Shown here: piece after piece, positions 46,811-59,881 of the stretch | How the letters are laid out: every line of letters begins with the position of its first letter | Numbering within the stretch: the first letter of the stretch is position 1 | Origin: Chrysogorgia sp. JL179-B06 | Taxonomy: Eukaryota > Cnidaria > Anthozoa > Scleralcyonacea > Chrysogorgiidae | DNA length: 64,000 nucleotides | NCBI GenBank assembly: GCA_035772405.1 | Contig: JAYKKM010000047.1 | Coordinates: forward strand, 3,762,001 to 3,826,000 | Direction: 5' to 3' | The notes under the pieces: generated by a model | Seen by the model: only the letters and a program-made list of their open reading frames with translations | Databases searched by the model: none | What the model was told of the DNA's origin: nothing | Position numbers and translations under genes: made by a program

Positions 46811-46866
46811 GGAAGTCACAAAAATTGAAAATTGGAAAAAACATGATATGATCTGTGGACGTATGG

Positions 46867-48426
46867 TTACTCAACTTCGATGTCAGTTTCATGCGTCCCT
46901 TCCGCTAAGTCTTGATAACCACCATGTTTCAAGCAGGCATCTTTTCTTTTAACAACGAGGATTAGAAAAAAGGCATTGAGACTGCCGCATAGCGCCATGG
47001 CAAGGAAGACATTTGCAGCACCAAATTTGTGCACGAAAAAGCCGCCAATCACGCCACCAGATGCGTATCCGAATCCCCAATAGAGGGCGTGTAAGATCGT
47101 TTGTAACGTGGCAACTGATCCACGGTGGACTCCAACGTAGGATACGAGTGCAGCCCACGTACATGAAACGACGAGTGATTTTAGGACCTCGACAGTTAGC
47201 ACAACCCAAGGGCTCTTCGCCAGACCGTAACAGAGCATTTGAACTGACGAACTAAACAGGCCAACAACAATGACATTCAAATGGCCACTTCGCTCGATAA
47301 AATGTTCCGAGAAGAAAAATCCAATCATTTCTGCGAGAGAATTAACGCCGATTATGATGCTGAAAAGAACTTGAGTTCCTCCCAGATCGTGCAGATGCCA
47401 AAACAGAAATGTTTCGACGAAACCCAATGCAAATCCGCAATAGACAGCCATTACCAAGAGATAAGCTGTAGTGAAATCGATTTGTTTTCTTATGTTAATC
47501 AGTATTTTAACGTTCCGATTCCCCTCGGCTTCTTCCTTTGTCAGCTTCAAGAATGTTGCTACGATGAGAGCAAATGCCATCAATACTCCAAATACGTAAA
47601 AACATGGTCTGTAATCGACCGCTCTGTTTTCGCCACATTCGCGAGATCCTGTTTTTGTCAAGCCGATGGCAACTCCTACGGCGAAGGAGGTCAATCCCCA
47701 TCCCACCGACCCAAACAACCGCTGCTTGCCGTATTTATAAGACTGCTCGGAAAGCACTTGGAGTGTTGCTATGTTCGCCATGGTTTGCGCTGGCGCTGAG
47801 ACTATATTTCCAAAAGCTATAACGAGAAGCAGTAATAGAAAAAGTTCTTTTGCTGCTGGGTTGATATCGTCTTTAGTAGAAACAGTGCCATTTGAACTCG
47901 CGTTATCAGAATTTAGAATCTGCCGCGAGATTTCTGCAGAGAATTGTTTCCTGTCGCTTATAATTTTGTCCTGCGGAATCCGGTGGCCGATGGTTTCGTT
48001 GCTTTCAGACCACGGTCTTCGGCTCTTCCAATGAGAAATGTTTGTAATTAATAGACGGTCTTTTAACTGGGATTCCTTCATATCAGCAGAATTGTTGGAT
48101 ATTTCTGATGAGTTAGTGTGACAGCTCGATGTTATTCCTGCATGGATAGGAATAAAGCCAATACAAGTGTAAGTGAACAGCCATCCAATGACGCCAACCA
48201 GAAGAGAGATTTTATGTATGTTAGTTTTATCCACGACGACACCCCAAACAGGATTTGCTATACATTGGACTAGTGGTCTCAGGCCGGTCAGTAGCCCAGT
48301 CTGTTGGGAAGACAGCCGTAATTGCTTAAAGAACAGGCTAATGTAGGGGATTATCGACCCTAAAGCCGAGAAGAAAAAGAAATAAAACATTTTGGATGGC
48401 AACAGGCGTATGTTTAGTTCGCCCAT
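46867..48426 (-). CDS. MFSD6-like major facilitator protein 2
   Basis: A single-exon ORF of 519 residues. The ATG is the first after an in-frame TGA about 36 bp upstream, and the protein starts almost at TM1, so an upstream coding exon is possible. Features: TM1-3 within residues 12-95, GLRP at 48-51, a hydrophilic loop (about 96-192) rich in N-glycosylation sequons, the signature PAQTMANIATLQVL (212-225), YGKQRLFGSVGWG, then FLFWHLHDLGGTQ and the remaining helices. The short tail is acidic. It is closest to gene 1 at 39.4 kb by these motifs. Probably a polytopic membrane transporter of unknown substrate. Confidence 0.9.
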   Translation of the reverse strand: MGELNIRLLPSKMFYFFFFSALGSIIPYISLFFKQLRLSSQQTGLLTGLRPLVQCIANPVWGVVVDKTNIHKISLLVGVIGWLFTYTCIGFIPIHAGITSSCHTNSSEISNNSADMKESQLKDRLLITNISHWKSRRPWSESNETIGHRIPQDKIISDRKQFSAEISRQILNSDNASSNGTVSTKDDINPAAKELFLLLLLVIAFGNIVSAPAQTMANIATLQVLSEQSYKYGKQRLFGSVGWGLTSFAVGVAIGLTKTGSRECGENRAVDYRPCFYVFGVLMAFALIVATFLKLTKEEAEGNRNVKILINIRKQIDFTTAYLLVMAVYCGFALGFVETFLFWHLHDLGGTQVLFSIIIGVNSLAEMIGFFFSEHFIERSGHLNVIVVGLFSSSVQMLCYGLAKSPWVVLTVEVLKSLVVSCTWAALVSYVGVHRGSVATLQTILHALYWGFGYASGGVIGGFFVHKFGAANVFLAMALCGSLNAFFLILVVKRKDACLKHGGYQDLAEGTHETDIEVE

Positions 48427-48639
48427 AATAAGATACGATGATATATGTAATGTTCTTTCTCACGATGTTCCAGCACCAAATCCAAAATGCATTGATCGCT
48501 TTTCGTGTCGGTTGATTTTCGCCGGTAATTAAAAATGCTATGTGCATGTTAAAGAGTTGTTGCCAAGTGAAAACTGAAAGAAAGAGTGGAATGCAAACGA
48601 TGTTCTTAATTGTTGTACGGTCGTACACCTGGTTTCCAC

Positions 48640-48780
48640 TAGCGACATGATCTATACAAAAACAATTAGCATATAACTTCCCCTCTGGGACTTGCGAAGA
48701 CAAAAAAACGATATTTTTTCTTGGTTTCGTCTTTTGTTCTGCTCTTGGCTTATGCTAAGACTATACACTTAAGTAGACTT
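48640..48780. repeat. Dispersed repeat, copy 1
   Basis: Shares ctgggacttgcgaagacaaa and cttttgttctgctcttg...cttatgcta words with 54655-54890. A further word, cataaatggccg...gaattaatattcttttatat (48788), recurs at 50415. Confidence 0.5.
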
Positions 48781-48895
48781 TATTCATAAATGGCCGCAGA
48801 ATTAATATTCTTTTATATACATATAAATTGCATCTTATGAATTCGTTTTCAGGTATGAAATTGAAAAGGATTCTTACTTTAAAACATCTGAGACA

Positions 48896-49018
48896 ATGTG
48901 CACACGGTAACGTTTCCGAGCGTTTTTATATTGTTCACCGTCCTTAAGGGATTAGAAAACAATGGCCTCATTACTTGAAACAATATAAAAACGCTGGGAA
49001 ACGTTACCGTGTGCACAT
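48896..49018. mobile_element. Short foldback element, arms of about 40 bp
   Basis: gtgcacacggtaacgtttcc...tttttatattgtt is matched by aacaatataaaaacgc...ggaaacgttaccgtgtgcac around a spacer of about 40 bp. Confidence 0.75.
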
Positions 49019-49379
49019 AGTCTTATATGCTTAGCACTGGGCTTATGTTCAAGTGAGGCCGTGCTTTAGCGAACAGGGTGCTGATGATTATCTATTTGAG
49101 CAATAACAATAAGCTTTAGAGGGGGTACTATAAGCGTTTTTCAAAAGATGGTCAATTTCATTGAACAAAACCAAGGCATTTAAGTTCCTATATATAACTG
49201 CAAATACGATATTGCGATATGGCTATACATGAAGTGAATAGTCGCATGAATGCCAAAATATTTTATGATTTGAGCTTTGCATTAATTGATGTTCTATAAA
49301 TTTTTGTTAGAATTGAAATGCTATTGCAGTCAAATCAGGAACAGCTTGGCTTTCTTTTCGGCTGTTCGGGAAACGCGCG

Positions 49380-49650
49380 GGGTAGGATTTATGGTGAAGG
49401 AAAATTTCGAGAGTTGGTATATATATATACATTTTAAGAGAAAACCGGGAACAGTTGGGGAAAATGTATAACTTCAAGGCCTTCCGGCTGGAATTGCAAG
49501 CCGCGACCCTGCGATGCTAGTGCAGTGCTCTGACCACTGAGCTACAGCGACCGTCGCCGAAAGCCTAGTCACGAGTTCTGTATATATATATATAGTGGTG
49601 GTAATGCCGGGATAAGATTCTGGGTATAGTATAAATAATATTTCGTATTG
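49380..49650 (-). repeat. tRNA-like repeat A, copy 3
   Basis: Inverted copy with ctgaccactgagctac (A box on the minus strand), cttccggctggaattgcaag and the flank gtcacgagttctgtatatat...gataagattctgggtat. It is more diverged than the tandem copies at 56-57 kb. Confidence 0.6.
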
Positions 49651-50260
49651 CACTCGATTAAACTACAATCATGCTCTAAGGATTTTATGGATTAAATCCT
49701 TAGAACAGTAGTTTAATCGAGTGAAATACCAAATATTACTTGTAATACATTATGTATTTTAACATTTAATAATAATATACAGAATATTTACTTATTTAAT
49801 AATAATAAACAGAATATAATGAATAACCGTCGTACTATAAGAATAGATTTGCGTTGTCCTTGTCGTTCTAGATGGGAAGTCATGAGATGAGAAACCAAAT
49901 AGTCATCTTGACGAGTTTCTATAGCAATGGTCTAGTGTTCAGATAACATTCGGATAGTCCGGCTTTATTTTAACATGAATCATCAGTACAATGGTGTAAA
50001 ACATAAAATAATAAAGTTATAAAACTATATTTCATTATAAAATCAAAACTACTATATTGTATAACCAATAAAACTGTGAAACTACAAAAATTTAAAACTA
50101 CATAAACAGTCAGTGTTTCTAGTTTGCTCTGCTAATGAATTCCAGACGGTTTTGCAGCGGCAACCGAGAATGTTATGTCTTTAATGACGATAATGCGTTG
50201 AATGATGTATATATGAATTCGCGTAGCATACACCTCTTTCATAATGGCGGCCAGTCTAAA

Positions 50261-50376
50261 TATTCTTTTATATGCATGCAAATTAGCCTTTCTGGCCTCG
50301 TTACAAAGGAAATATTCTTTGGAATTACAGACCCACGAACGAGGTCAGAAAGGCTAATGAATATAAAAGAATTTTG
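50261..50376. repeat. Inverted repeat
   Basis: The arms attcttttatatgcatgcaaattagcctttctggcctcgtt and aacgaggtcagaaaggctaat...ataaaagaat pair around a spacer of about 40 bp. Confidence 0.65.
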
Positions 50377-50445
50377 CGAGTCATTGGTAGTAATGGCACC
50401 CCATCGACCTTATAGTCATAAATGGCCGACGAATTAATATTCTTT

Positions 50446-50454
<9 letters not shown>

Positions 50455-50501
<47 letters not shown>

Positions 50502-50508
50502 TATATAG
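50455..50508. repeat. (TA)n array
   Basis: A TA array directly before the family B hammerhead unit. A second short TA tract (50756-50774) closes the unit on the other side. Confidence 0.95.
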
Positions 50509-50514
50509 TTCAAT

Positions 50515-50556
50515 CTACAGACACGTGTTTCGCTGTACCACAGCTCATCAGTGTAG
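50515..50556 (-). ncRNA. Hammerhead ribozyme, family B copy 2
   Basis: On the minus strand, helix I is CUACA/UGUAG, the core CUGAUGA, helix II GCUGU/ACAGC with loop GGU (perfect, where copy 1 has a mismatch), GAAA, the palindromic helix III ACACGUGU, and GUC (50520-50522). The host unit of about 247 bp (50509-50755) lies between two TA tracts. Confidence 0.8.
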
Positions 50557-51189
50557 CTTGGAACAATCTGGATGAGTCTGGCTGGACTATTATACACTTG
50601 CGATCGTCATTGACAACCGCTTGTGGGATAGCACCGGCGATCAGAAATTCCAGATAGCGTGAAGTGTGCAGCATGCGGCCAGAGCGCTCTAACTGCCACA
50701 ATGGTAGCGAGCGTTGCTTCATTGCTAAAGGACACCCACGCTATATTTTACAGAACTATATATATATATATATAGGAATACTATAGGTCAGTGGTACTCA
50801 CCGTAAAGTCCCGAAAGTAACATAGGAACAGCAAATACATTGCCCTGACGAGCAAATATACATTGCCCTAGTCACCAGGGACGAAGGTGCCAAACTTACA
50901 TCCCAAATCACCTTAATCTTACCCCTAAACCTATATAAACCCCCAAAAAAGAAATAACGAAAAATAAAAAGATAGTCGACGCCATGAGACGGGAATCACA
51001 CGGAAAACAGGAAAGAAAGCCAAATACGTCACACTCATTAGCATTTTAAAAATATAAACCTGTATAAAGTATCGATAGGAAATATCAAAGAAATATTTCA
51101 CTGTTCAACTATTTGCCTTAATATAAAACGTTTATAAATAATATAAATACATTGGAAGTTAAATATACAACTCCCCGGCCTGTCGACCC

Positions 51190-51700
51190 TCATACATAAT
51201 ATAATAATAATAATAATAATATACATTTATAAGCGCCATTTCCGTTTAGCTCAATGGCGCATTACAATTTTGAAATAAATAATATAAAAAATTACAAGAG
51301 TAATAGAATTTACATTGATAGCTAAAACACTTCATATGAATATGCCATATAATACTACTAAATATCATAGGCTTGTTTAAAAAGATATGTTTTAATATTT
51401 AACTTAAAACTAGACAATGTTGCACAGTGGCGTAAAGAATCAGGCAGCGAGTTCCATAACATAGGTGCTGCATGACTAAAAGAGCGTTGACCATAGGTTG
51501 CTAGTTTAATAGTTGGTACAGAAAGCAGGTTTCTGGCCGACGACCGTAATTGTCTAGCCGGCCTGTACACATGTAGTAGGTCTCTTATATATCCTGGCGC
51601 CAGTCCATTTAATGCCTTATATGTAATTAAAAGTATTTTATAAGTTATACGAAAGCTGACAGGCAGCCAATGCAGCTGCTTCATAACTATTACATATACA
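51190..51700 (-). pseudogene. LINE RT C-terminal fragment with 3' tail
   Basis: Minus strand: LHWLPVSFRITYKILLITYK, ALNGLAPGYIRDLL, AAPMLWNSLPDSLR and FKLNIKTYLFKQAYDI, the classic CR1/L2-type ORF2 end. The 3' UTR ends in (ATA)n near 51195-51220. It is 5' truncated, and the remaining frame is open. It lies just 3' of MFSD6-like gene 3 and may supply part of its 3' UTR. Confidence 0.8.
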
Positions 51701-51788
51701 TATATGTATATGTAATTTATTTTCATGTGGTGTCATGTTAATGTCATTTCTCTCTGGTCATTTCTCTTCTGATCAGTTTCCAAAATAA

Positions 51789-53726
51789 CTAGCTTTGCCT
51801 CTCGATCATATCGTAACTCAATTCATCATCAGACGCTATGGGGGAATAATCCCAAAATTTTAAATAAATCGGTTCCTCCTCTACCTTCCTCCAATGTCGT
51901 AAGCCGATGATAGCAACCAACACGAGGAAGATGACTAGACTAAATGAACGAAACAAAATGTCAAATCCGTAACTAACGATAATCATTCCTCCAAACAGTC
52001 CCCCGATACCTCGTCCCATTCCAATGTGCATTGCGTGTAAAATTCCCTGTAGGGTCGCTCCGATCTTTGGTGGGGCTCCGACGTAGCTCACAAGGGACGC
52101 CCACACGCAGGACGACGAAAGGCCCGCGAGGAGCTCTATGGGTACCACCATCCACGGCGATTGTAGAAAAGAATAGTACAAAAACGTCACGAGACTGCCC
52201 ATGAGTCCTGCATACATGACAGGGAAGTGGCCATACTTAACTAGAAGCATTGGCGAAAGGCAAAAAAATATGGTCTTCGAAACGCCCTGTACTGCCGTCG
52301 TGACGACCAGAACCATGGGAGTGGCACCGAGGTGAATGAGATGGACGAAGAGAAAGGAGTCCGTCAAGCCAGCCGCAAGTCCCGTGAACCAAGCCAGGAA
52401 GGCGAACAAACAGTAGTCGAAATTGTAGAAATATGCCATGCCCTTGAAGAATGCACAGCCGCTTGGGTCCTTGCCCTCGTATTCGCGAAACTTGAACTTG
52501 AACGATGTGAAAAAGGCGAGCAGCAACAGCGCACAACAGCTGTAAAAAACCGGCCTGTACCTGTCCACCATCTTCTCTGGGCAGCCATTGATATCTTCCT
52601 CGGTGGTGATCGTATAGTGCAGGACACTTCCAGTGACGATAGACATTAAAAGAAACCCGATCGAAGCCCAAACTCTTTGATGTCCATATCTGTAGGGTTC
52701 TTTCTTGAGACTCTGTAGAGTGGCCGTGTCTGCAAGGGTGTCGATAGGGGCCCCCACAAATTCCACAAAAAGAGTCAACAGTAGAAGGACAATGAATATA
52801 CGATCTTGCTGGTCTTCAGGCTCATCTTTATTTTTACGTCCGCTCCTGTAAATATCGTAAGGCCAAGCATTTTCGCCTGCAGTCTCAGGTTGGTTCTCCC
52901 ACCATCTGTCAGCTCTTTCGTCTACACCACCCAAAGTAAAGTTATCGTAATATCCCTGCGCGTTTAAACGAACGATCTCTCTGTCTTGTTCTCCGCTATT
53001 CTCCGATTCGGATGAACGCTTAACACGCTCGATTGTTTCGCCTGCACCATTAGATAATCCCTCACGATAACGAATGTTTCTCTTATTACGCTTTGTTAAT
53101 GTTCGTTTATCCGCAAACACTGGCATTTCTTTATCACCATGGGTTTCTGAAGCGGGGGACATACCAACGAAAGAACGGGTTCTCTGACTCACTGAAAGTT
53201 GACCATTTTTATCATTTCGATAAGTAACATTAGTAAGGTTTGTTGTAGTGACACCGCAGACATTTGGAATGTCATTGACGAATGTTATGGACAGATAAAC
53301 GGCGATGTAAACGAGAAGTGCCGCGAATAAAGTCGACTTGTACTTGTTGAATTTATCGGCGAGCGTGCCGAGGATAGGAGCACCGAGCACACGACAAAAT
53401 GGACGAACTCCCATGAGGATACCGACGTGGTGGTGATCCAGTAAAAGCGTTTCCTTATAGTATAAAGGAAGGTAGGCGAATAAAGCCGTTGCCGCGTGGA
53501 AGAAGAAGTAGAAGAGTTTGTAGAAAACCAGTTCCGGTTCGCCGAGACAACACCGCCATCTCTCCCTGATGTTACCAGACAATGATTCATTCGGTCTATT
53601 CTTGTCTTCTTCGTTAAACAATTCTAAGGTATCCACGTTATACATATGTTCCTTTTCAGTCTCTGGCTCTTTCCGTTTGAAGTTTATCGGGAAGAAGTTA
53701 CGTGGTGTAGAGTAAGACGATGCCAT
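51789..53726 (-). CDS. MFSD6-like major facilitator protein 3
   Basis: A single-exon ORF of 645 residues starting MASSYSTPRN. A cytosolic N-terminus of about 65 residues precedes TM1 (YKLFYFFFHA). GVRP at 106-109 and LADKFNKYK mark the TM2-3 region. A long charged loop (about 151-308) contains sequons and several basic pairs. The family signature is present as PIDTLADTATLQSL (327-340), then YGHQRVWASIGF, FVHLIHLGATP and the second six helices. The C-terminus is acidic. It is clearly the most diverged of the three paralogs. A possible AATAAA on the minus strand lies at 51716-51721. Substrate unknown. Confidence 0.9.
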   Translation of the reverse strand: MASSYSTPRNFFPINFKRKEPETEKEHMYNVDTLELFNEEDKNRPNESLSGNIRERWRCCLGEPELVFYKLFYFFFHAATALFAYLPLYYKETLLLDHHHVGILMGVRPFCRVLGAPILGTLADKFNKYKSTLFAALLVYIAVYLSITFVNDIPNVCGVTTTNLTNVTYRNDKNGQLSVSQRTRSFVGMSPASETHGDKEMPVFADKRTLTKRNKRNIRYREGLSNGAGETIERVKRSSESENSGEQDREIVRLNAQGYYDNFTLGGVDERADRWWENQPETAGENAWPYDIYRSGRKNKDEPEDQQDRIFIVLLLLTLFVEFVGAPIDTLADTATLQSLKKEPYRYGHQRVWASIGFLLMSIVTGSVLHYTITTEEDINGCPEKMVDRYRPVFYSCCALLLLAFFTSFKFKFREYEGKDPSGCAFFKGMAYFYNFDYCLFAFLAWFTGLAAGLTDSFLFVHLIHLGATPMVLVVTTAVQGVSKTIFFCLSPMLLVKYGHFPVMYAGLMGSLVTFLYYSFLQSPWMVVPIELLAGLSSSCVWASLVSYVGAPPKIGATLQGILHAMHIGMGRGIGGLFGGMIIVSYGFDILFRSFSLVIFLVLVAIIGLRHWRKVEEEPIYLKFWDYSPIASDDELSYDMIERQS

Positions 53727-54650
53727 TCATGTGATTATTATCATACATGTATACATCGACGGCCCTGGTCTCTTTCCAATGAATGTATTGTGTGATTCAA
53801 GATCAAAGACACTTAATGTTGTCATCGTTGAAGGAATATTTTTAAATTTGCATGTTGAGGGTGCAATTACGAATTAAGACAATTGCACGTGATTAGTGCG
53901 TGTGTGCATGTCTGCATAGCGGAATTATCTGACGTTCAGTCATGTCTGCATGCATCATATGGAAGCTCTGTCAAAGTTCGATACTCATATTTGGCATTTA
54001 CATGCGATCGATTTACTAGTTACTTACAGCGCCAAGTAGAAGACACGTTGTTAAGGTAGAAGTAGCTAGAACGAGTGCAGGAATTCATATTGAATCGTAA
54101 TATATATGTAAATTCAAACACTCACATTTACCTTGACAACTTCTACTTAAGTTGCCTGTTTTAAAGCAAATATTGTTAAATAACTTTCACTGAACCAATT
54201 TACCACTCAAATGAAATATAACTATCGCTATGCTGTTCTATCCTTATTTGGCGTTTGCACTCGACTAATATTCGAGATTGAAGCGGAGTGTGGATTAATA
54301 TTAGAGGAACGGCAATTTGCGATGTAATTTATTCAGTAGTCCGGCATACATGTAGTGAGTGTATAGTCTTAGATCTCTTGCACTTATATATTCAATTCCC
54401 CTGTCATGGGCCAAAGACCCATCTGTAGGACAAATTCACAGTTCCGGCGTTTAACAGAGATAATAATCAATGAAAATACCTCGGAAAATACATGTACTAT
54501 AGTTTATAATCATTTGTCTTCCCCAGCAGAAAGGGTCTATACTTCAAGGCTCAATGATTTAACTAGCTTTCATTCAACAGTAATCTGCATAATTATAATA
54601 GGTTAATTCAATTCCCTTCTCGACCACTTAATCAGAAATATTATATAGCC
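53727..54650. other. Upstream flank of MFSD6-like gene 3
   Basis: Presumed promoter region, with no recognised element. A weak inverted pair (ttaaggtagaagtagc / ttctacttaa) lies at 54050-54152. Confidence 0.35.
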
Positions 54651-54654
54651 ATTC

Positions 54655-54890
54655 CTTTAAGCCTGGTTCACACGAGCGACATAATATTATAAGCACAAGA
54701 CGTAACAAAGCATGACTTCTTCTCTGGGACTTTCGAAGACAAAACAACGAGATTTAGACATTTAGTCTTGTTCTGCTCAATGCTTCGACTATAATCTTAT
54801 ATGTTAATTATGTTTACCACGATCCTTATGTCGCAGGCTTGACTTCATTCCTTTGTTTTGTCTTTTGCTTTGTCCTTATGTTTATATGCT
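54655..54890. repeat. Dispersed repeat, copy 2
   Basis: Relative of 48640-48780 (ctgggactttcgaagacaaaacaac, cttgttctgct). Starts gcctggttcacacgagcgac. Non-coding. Confidence 0.5.
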
Positions 54891-55690
54891 TATGCAGAAT
54901 ATGCTCACGCGTCCATTGAAATAGACTTTAATTCGTGCATTGCTTCATCATGATGAGTTCGAGTTGTCACTATGTTATTCAATATTTACTTAATGCAATA
55001 CCAAATGTTATTAAATGAAAGACGTCTTTTTGCATAACTATGGCAAACATCGGCTAACTCCGACATAAAAAAAAGCAAACTAAAAGGTTAATGGTAAATA
55101 TTGTCGAAATCATGAGTGCAGAGTATAAGGTGATGTACCGTTTGGGCGAAAGCGCTTCGTTATATTCCTATTCACTTTATGAACTAGCTCAAGGTCAGAT
55201 ATGAAAAATAACAGTAATCAACGAATTACGATCTCATACATTGCCAACTTCGATTTAATTTGGCCGGCTGGACATTATCAGTTCGTGATATGAATTGATT
55301 AAAATCTACTGATCTTATATATGCATGTATACAAGACTCGAAATTCATTACTATTAATAACTATAGAATAATCCCCTCGCCCGCCTTTTCTACCACTTCT
55401 CCCACCCCACCCCTAGAGTTTCTTTTCCCCAGTTGTCGATAAGATTTTGGACGTTATCTCGATCAAAATTTACTCGATTTCAATTCTGAAAACAGATTTG
55501 GAATTAGCGAGTCTAAATACATAACGCACGTGCCCATAATATTACGCAAACGTGTATAATCTTCGTAAAAACCCATTTATGTAGTTCGTCAGATCACCAC
55601 TCGCCATGAATGGAAATATTGTCCGATTCAAACGGTTCACCCAAAACGACTTTTTACTTCCTTATAAGGAGTTGGTGCTACCATGCTCCG
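54891..55690. other. Intergenic, nothing recognised
   Basis: No gene or clear repeat seen up to the TA array at 55694. Confidence 0.4.

Positions 55691-55693
<3 letters not shown>

Positions 55694-55739
<46 letters not shown>
55694..55739. repeat. (TA)n array
   Basis: A short TA array at the 5' side of tRNA-like repeat A copy 4. Confidence 0.95.

Positions 55740-57197
<1,458 letters not shown>

Positions 57198-57232
<35 letters not shown>
57198..57232. repeat. (TA)n array at LINE 3' junction
   Basis: A TA array that interrupts the fourth tRNA-like unit after ccactga and abuts the 3' end of the LINE to its right. Confidence 0.9.
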
Positions 57233-57237
<5 letters not shown>

Positions 57238-57352
57238 TTTAATGGAAACTTTATTAAATGAATTTTTTTTCTAAACAAACAATTGTGAATCTCACTCATA
57301 GAGGTAATTTACAATCGGCTACTTGAATCACAACTAAGTCACTTAAAGAGAA

Positions 57353-58210
57353 TTAAAAGTTCAGTAAATCAGGATTCGTCCATTCCTTATTTCTGCAGCA
57401 AAAGATATAATAAGTTGTTCTGATGGCAATACATGTAGATATCATTTTTCTCACACAATAATTTTGGTGCTTCACATCAACTCCTATATCGTTTAACATT
57501 TCAATAAAGGACGTACACTCATTTGCGAAAACACCGAGTGAACTAATCGAGAGATTGACAAATTTAACAGTGCTAAAGTGTTCACTTTGTTGTCTAACTA
57601 GTTCTGTATATTTGGATTTTTTGCGCTCTACGTTGTTTTGAAGGTTGGATTCAAATCCCACGGTAAGTTCGACTATATATAGACATCCCTTTGAAGTAGA
57701 TAGGAGTAAATCTGGACGGTATCTGTCACCAGTTATTATTGAGGGGCTTTTGAATTCCGGAAGATCAACAAAAAGGTTGGAGCAATTGGCAGTTTGTAAG
57801 GTCTTGGCAAGAAAGTTTAGAATAGAGTCGTGTCTCCACGTAAAACGTTCAAGGTATGATTGACATCCTGCAACCACGTGTAGGAGAGTTTCTGGGTGTA
57901 AGCAAAAGGAACAGTCAGAACTTGATGATATACCCCATCTTGAAAGGTTTTTGCGGGTAGGGAGAGAGTTATTGATATAACGCATAGTAAAATTATAGAT
58001 GTTTTTTGGTAGTTTAGATTGAGAAGAAGACCAGAATTTGTTTAGCTTTGGCAAGGAGAATTTTGTAACATTAGAGAAAAATGAGCCTTGACAGGTCAGT
58101 TGGTTTTGAAGTTTATCCTCTTGTCCAGAACGGAAATCTTTGATAACTTCCTTGGTAGAGTTGTAAATATCATACTGAATGTTAGTGCTGTTATTAGTTG
58201 ATTTCCAAAG
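57353..58210 (-). pseudogene. C-terminal part of the LINE ORF: zinc knuckle and endonuclease
   Basis: In the same frame as the RT part and open directly after the internal stop. It contains CSFCLHPETLLHVVAGC (CX2C, X7, H, X4, C) and then RPDLLL with, 14 residues later, VELTV, the expected spacing for a restriction-like endonuclease catalytic Asp and Glu. The endonuclease nicks target DNA before RNA-primed synthesis. An upstream ATG-like start is not needed if the stop is a recent mutation. Confidence 0.75.
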
Positions 58211-59881
58211 TTATTTTATTGATTCATTGGGAGATGTTTTTAAGGCATTTCTAAGAACTGTTTGACACTGAGTGAATTTGATAGATGGTGGGAAAATACT
58301 TAGACCAAATTTGTTACGGGTTAGATAGACGTTACTCAATGTTCCCGATACTGGTATTTCCAGCCATTTACGGATATATTTGTTTGCAACGGAATCGATG
58401 TTTCCAGAGACCCAAGTTTTGGACAAGGTCGCGTCAGTAAAATGCCAGGATATTTTGGATAAGACGTAGCGACTGTAAAGGAGAAGTTTATTTTTCGGAT
58501 GTAGTGGTTTAAGGTCAATATCAGACATTAGTTCTGTGATGAGGGAGATCAACTCAGACTTGTGATCTTTGTTGGACATATCAAAATCAAAGTATCTTCC
58601 TAAATATCGGAAAGATTCTCCAATTTTAATTGTTGGAATTAGGTCACTGTTAATTAAGAGTTTATGTAAATATTGGATTGATTTTGTTAAAGCTTTCTTG
58701 ATACCAAATGTACTACATTTGTCAATCCAGATAATCATACTGGACCATTGGCACCAGATACAGAAACGATTTAGAAGATGCTGGTTTTCTGATTCTTGGC
58801 CACTAATGATCGCGGCATCATCAGCAAACTGAAACCAGTGGATCGGGTTTAGAAAATGGGAGGAGAAACCATATTGACGGTACTTATCGGCCTTTATGTG
58901 TTGAATGAAAGTGTTGAAGCACATATTAAATAGTAGAGGACTAAGACAATCACCTTGCAGTACACCACGACCAACAGATATAAAAGGAGTACGAAATTCA
59001 GATGTTATTATTGAAGTCTTAAAATCCGTGTATAAACTTTTTATAACAGTTTTGATGTGATTAGGAATGTGATGATAATCAAGGATGGACTGAATTAAAT
59101 TATGATGAACTTCACCAAAGGCATTCTTGAGGTCAAGTAGAGTGATGACAAGTGAACGTTGTTTTATCCTAGCTTTGTTGATAATATTGGTCATCTGAGC
59201 CGTGTGTTCTAAAGTACCAGACAGATTAGGTGTGAAGCCTTTCTGTATATTATGTTCGATAAAGTTATTAGTAACGAGGAAGGAGAATATTGCATTGCGA
59301 AGACATGATGTAAATACTTTTAATAGTACTGTTTCAAGAGTGATGGGACGAAAATTCGAGGGGTCATCTGTGTTGCCTTTTTTATGGATAAGTATAGTGC
59401 ACGCTTGTTTCCATTCAGCCGGTATAGTTCCAGACAACCAAACATTACGTATTATTTCTGTTAGGTAAGTTCTTAAAAAAGGACATCGTTTAAAACATGT
59501 GATGGAGAGTTGATCAAGAGGACAAGGAGAACCAGAGGCTTTCATTCTACGCATTGCATTAGTAACTTGTTGATAACTTGGAGGGTCAAGGTTGAATTGA
59601 ACGTCAGGATCAGATAACCTTGGAATCCAGCTTGGAATTTGAAATAGTTTATTTGGGTGAATTTTGGCTAGAGTTTTACTAAAATAAGATAGGCATTCTC
59701 TCATGTTGAATGAAGGAAACACGGCGTCTTTTCGATTTAGGACGTTTTTGACATAACCCCAGAAATTTCTACCGATGTATTGATCATGACTGAAAGATTC
59801 GTTGTTATCTGGAGTTGACTGGTTGCAGATGTTGTTATTACGGCGGAGCTTGTCGCGCAAGGTGTGTGACACATATTGCAT
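58211..59881 (-). pseudogene. Reverse transcriptase part of the R2/NeSL-like LINE ORF
   Basis: 556 residues up to the in-frame TAA. RT motifs: SGSPCPLDQLS (116-126), FRPITL (177-182), motif A LLDLKNAFGEVHH with Asp250, motif B GVLQGDCLSPLLF (306-318) and motif C FADD (352-355). The thumb region follows. The ATG at 59881 is simply the first in the truncated copy; an in-frame TAA lies about 45 bp upstream. With the nonsense codon it is unlikely to make a full protein, but the motifs are all intact. Confidence 0.8.

Noticed and set aside
47013..48034. Plus-strand ORFs of up to 172 codons over MFSD6-like gene 2, and similar ones over genes 1 and 3
   Set aside because: Shadows of the real membrane-protein frame; no hydrophobic pattern or domain of their own.
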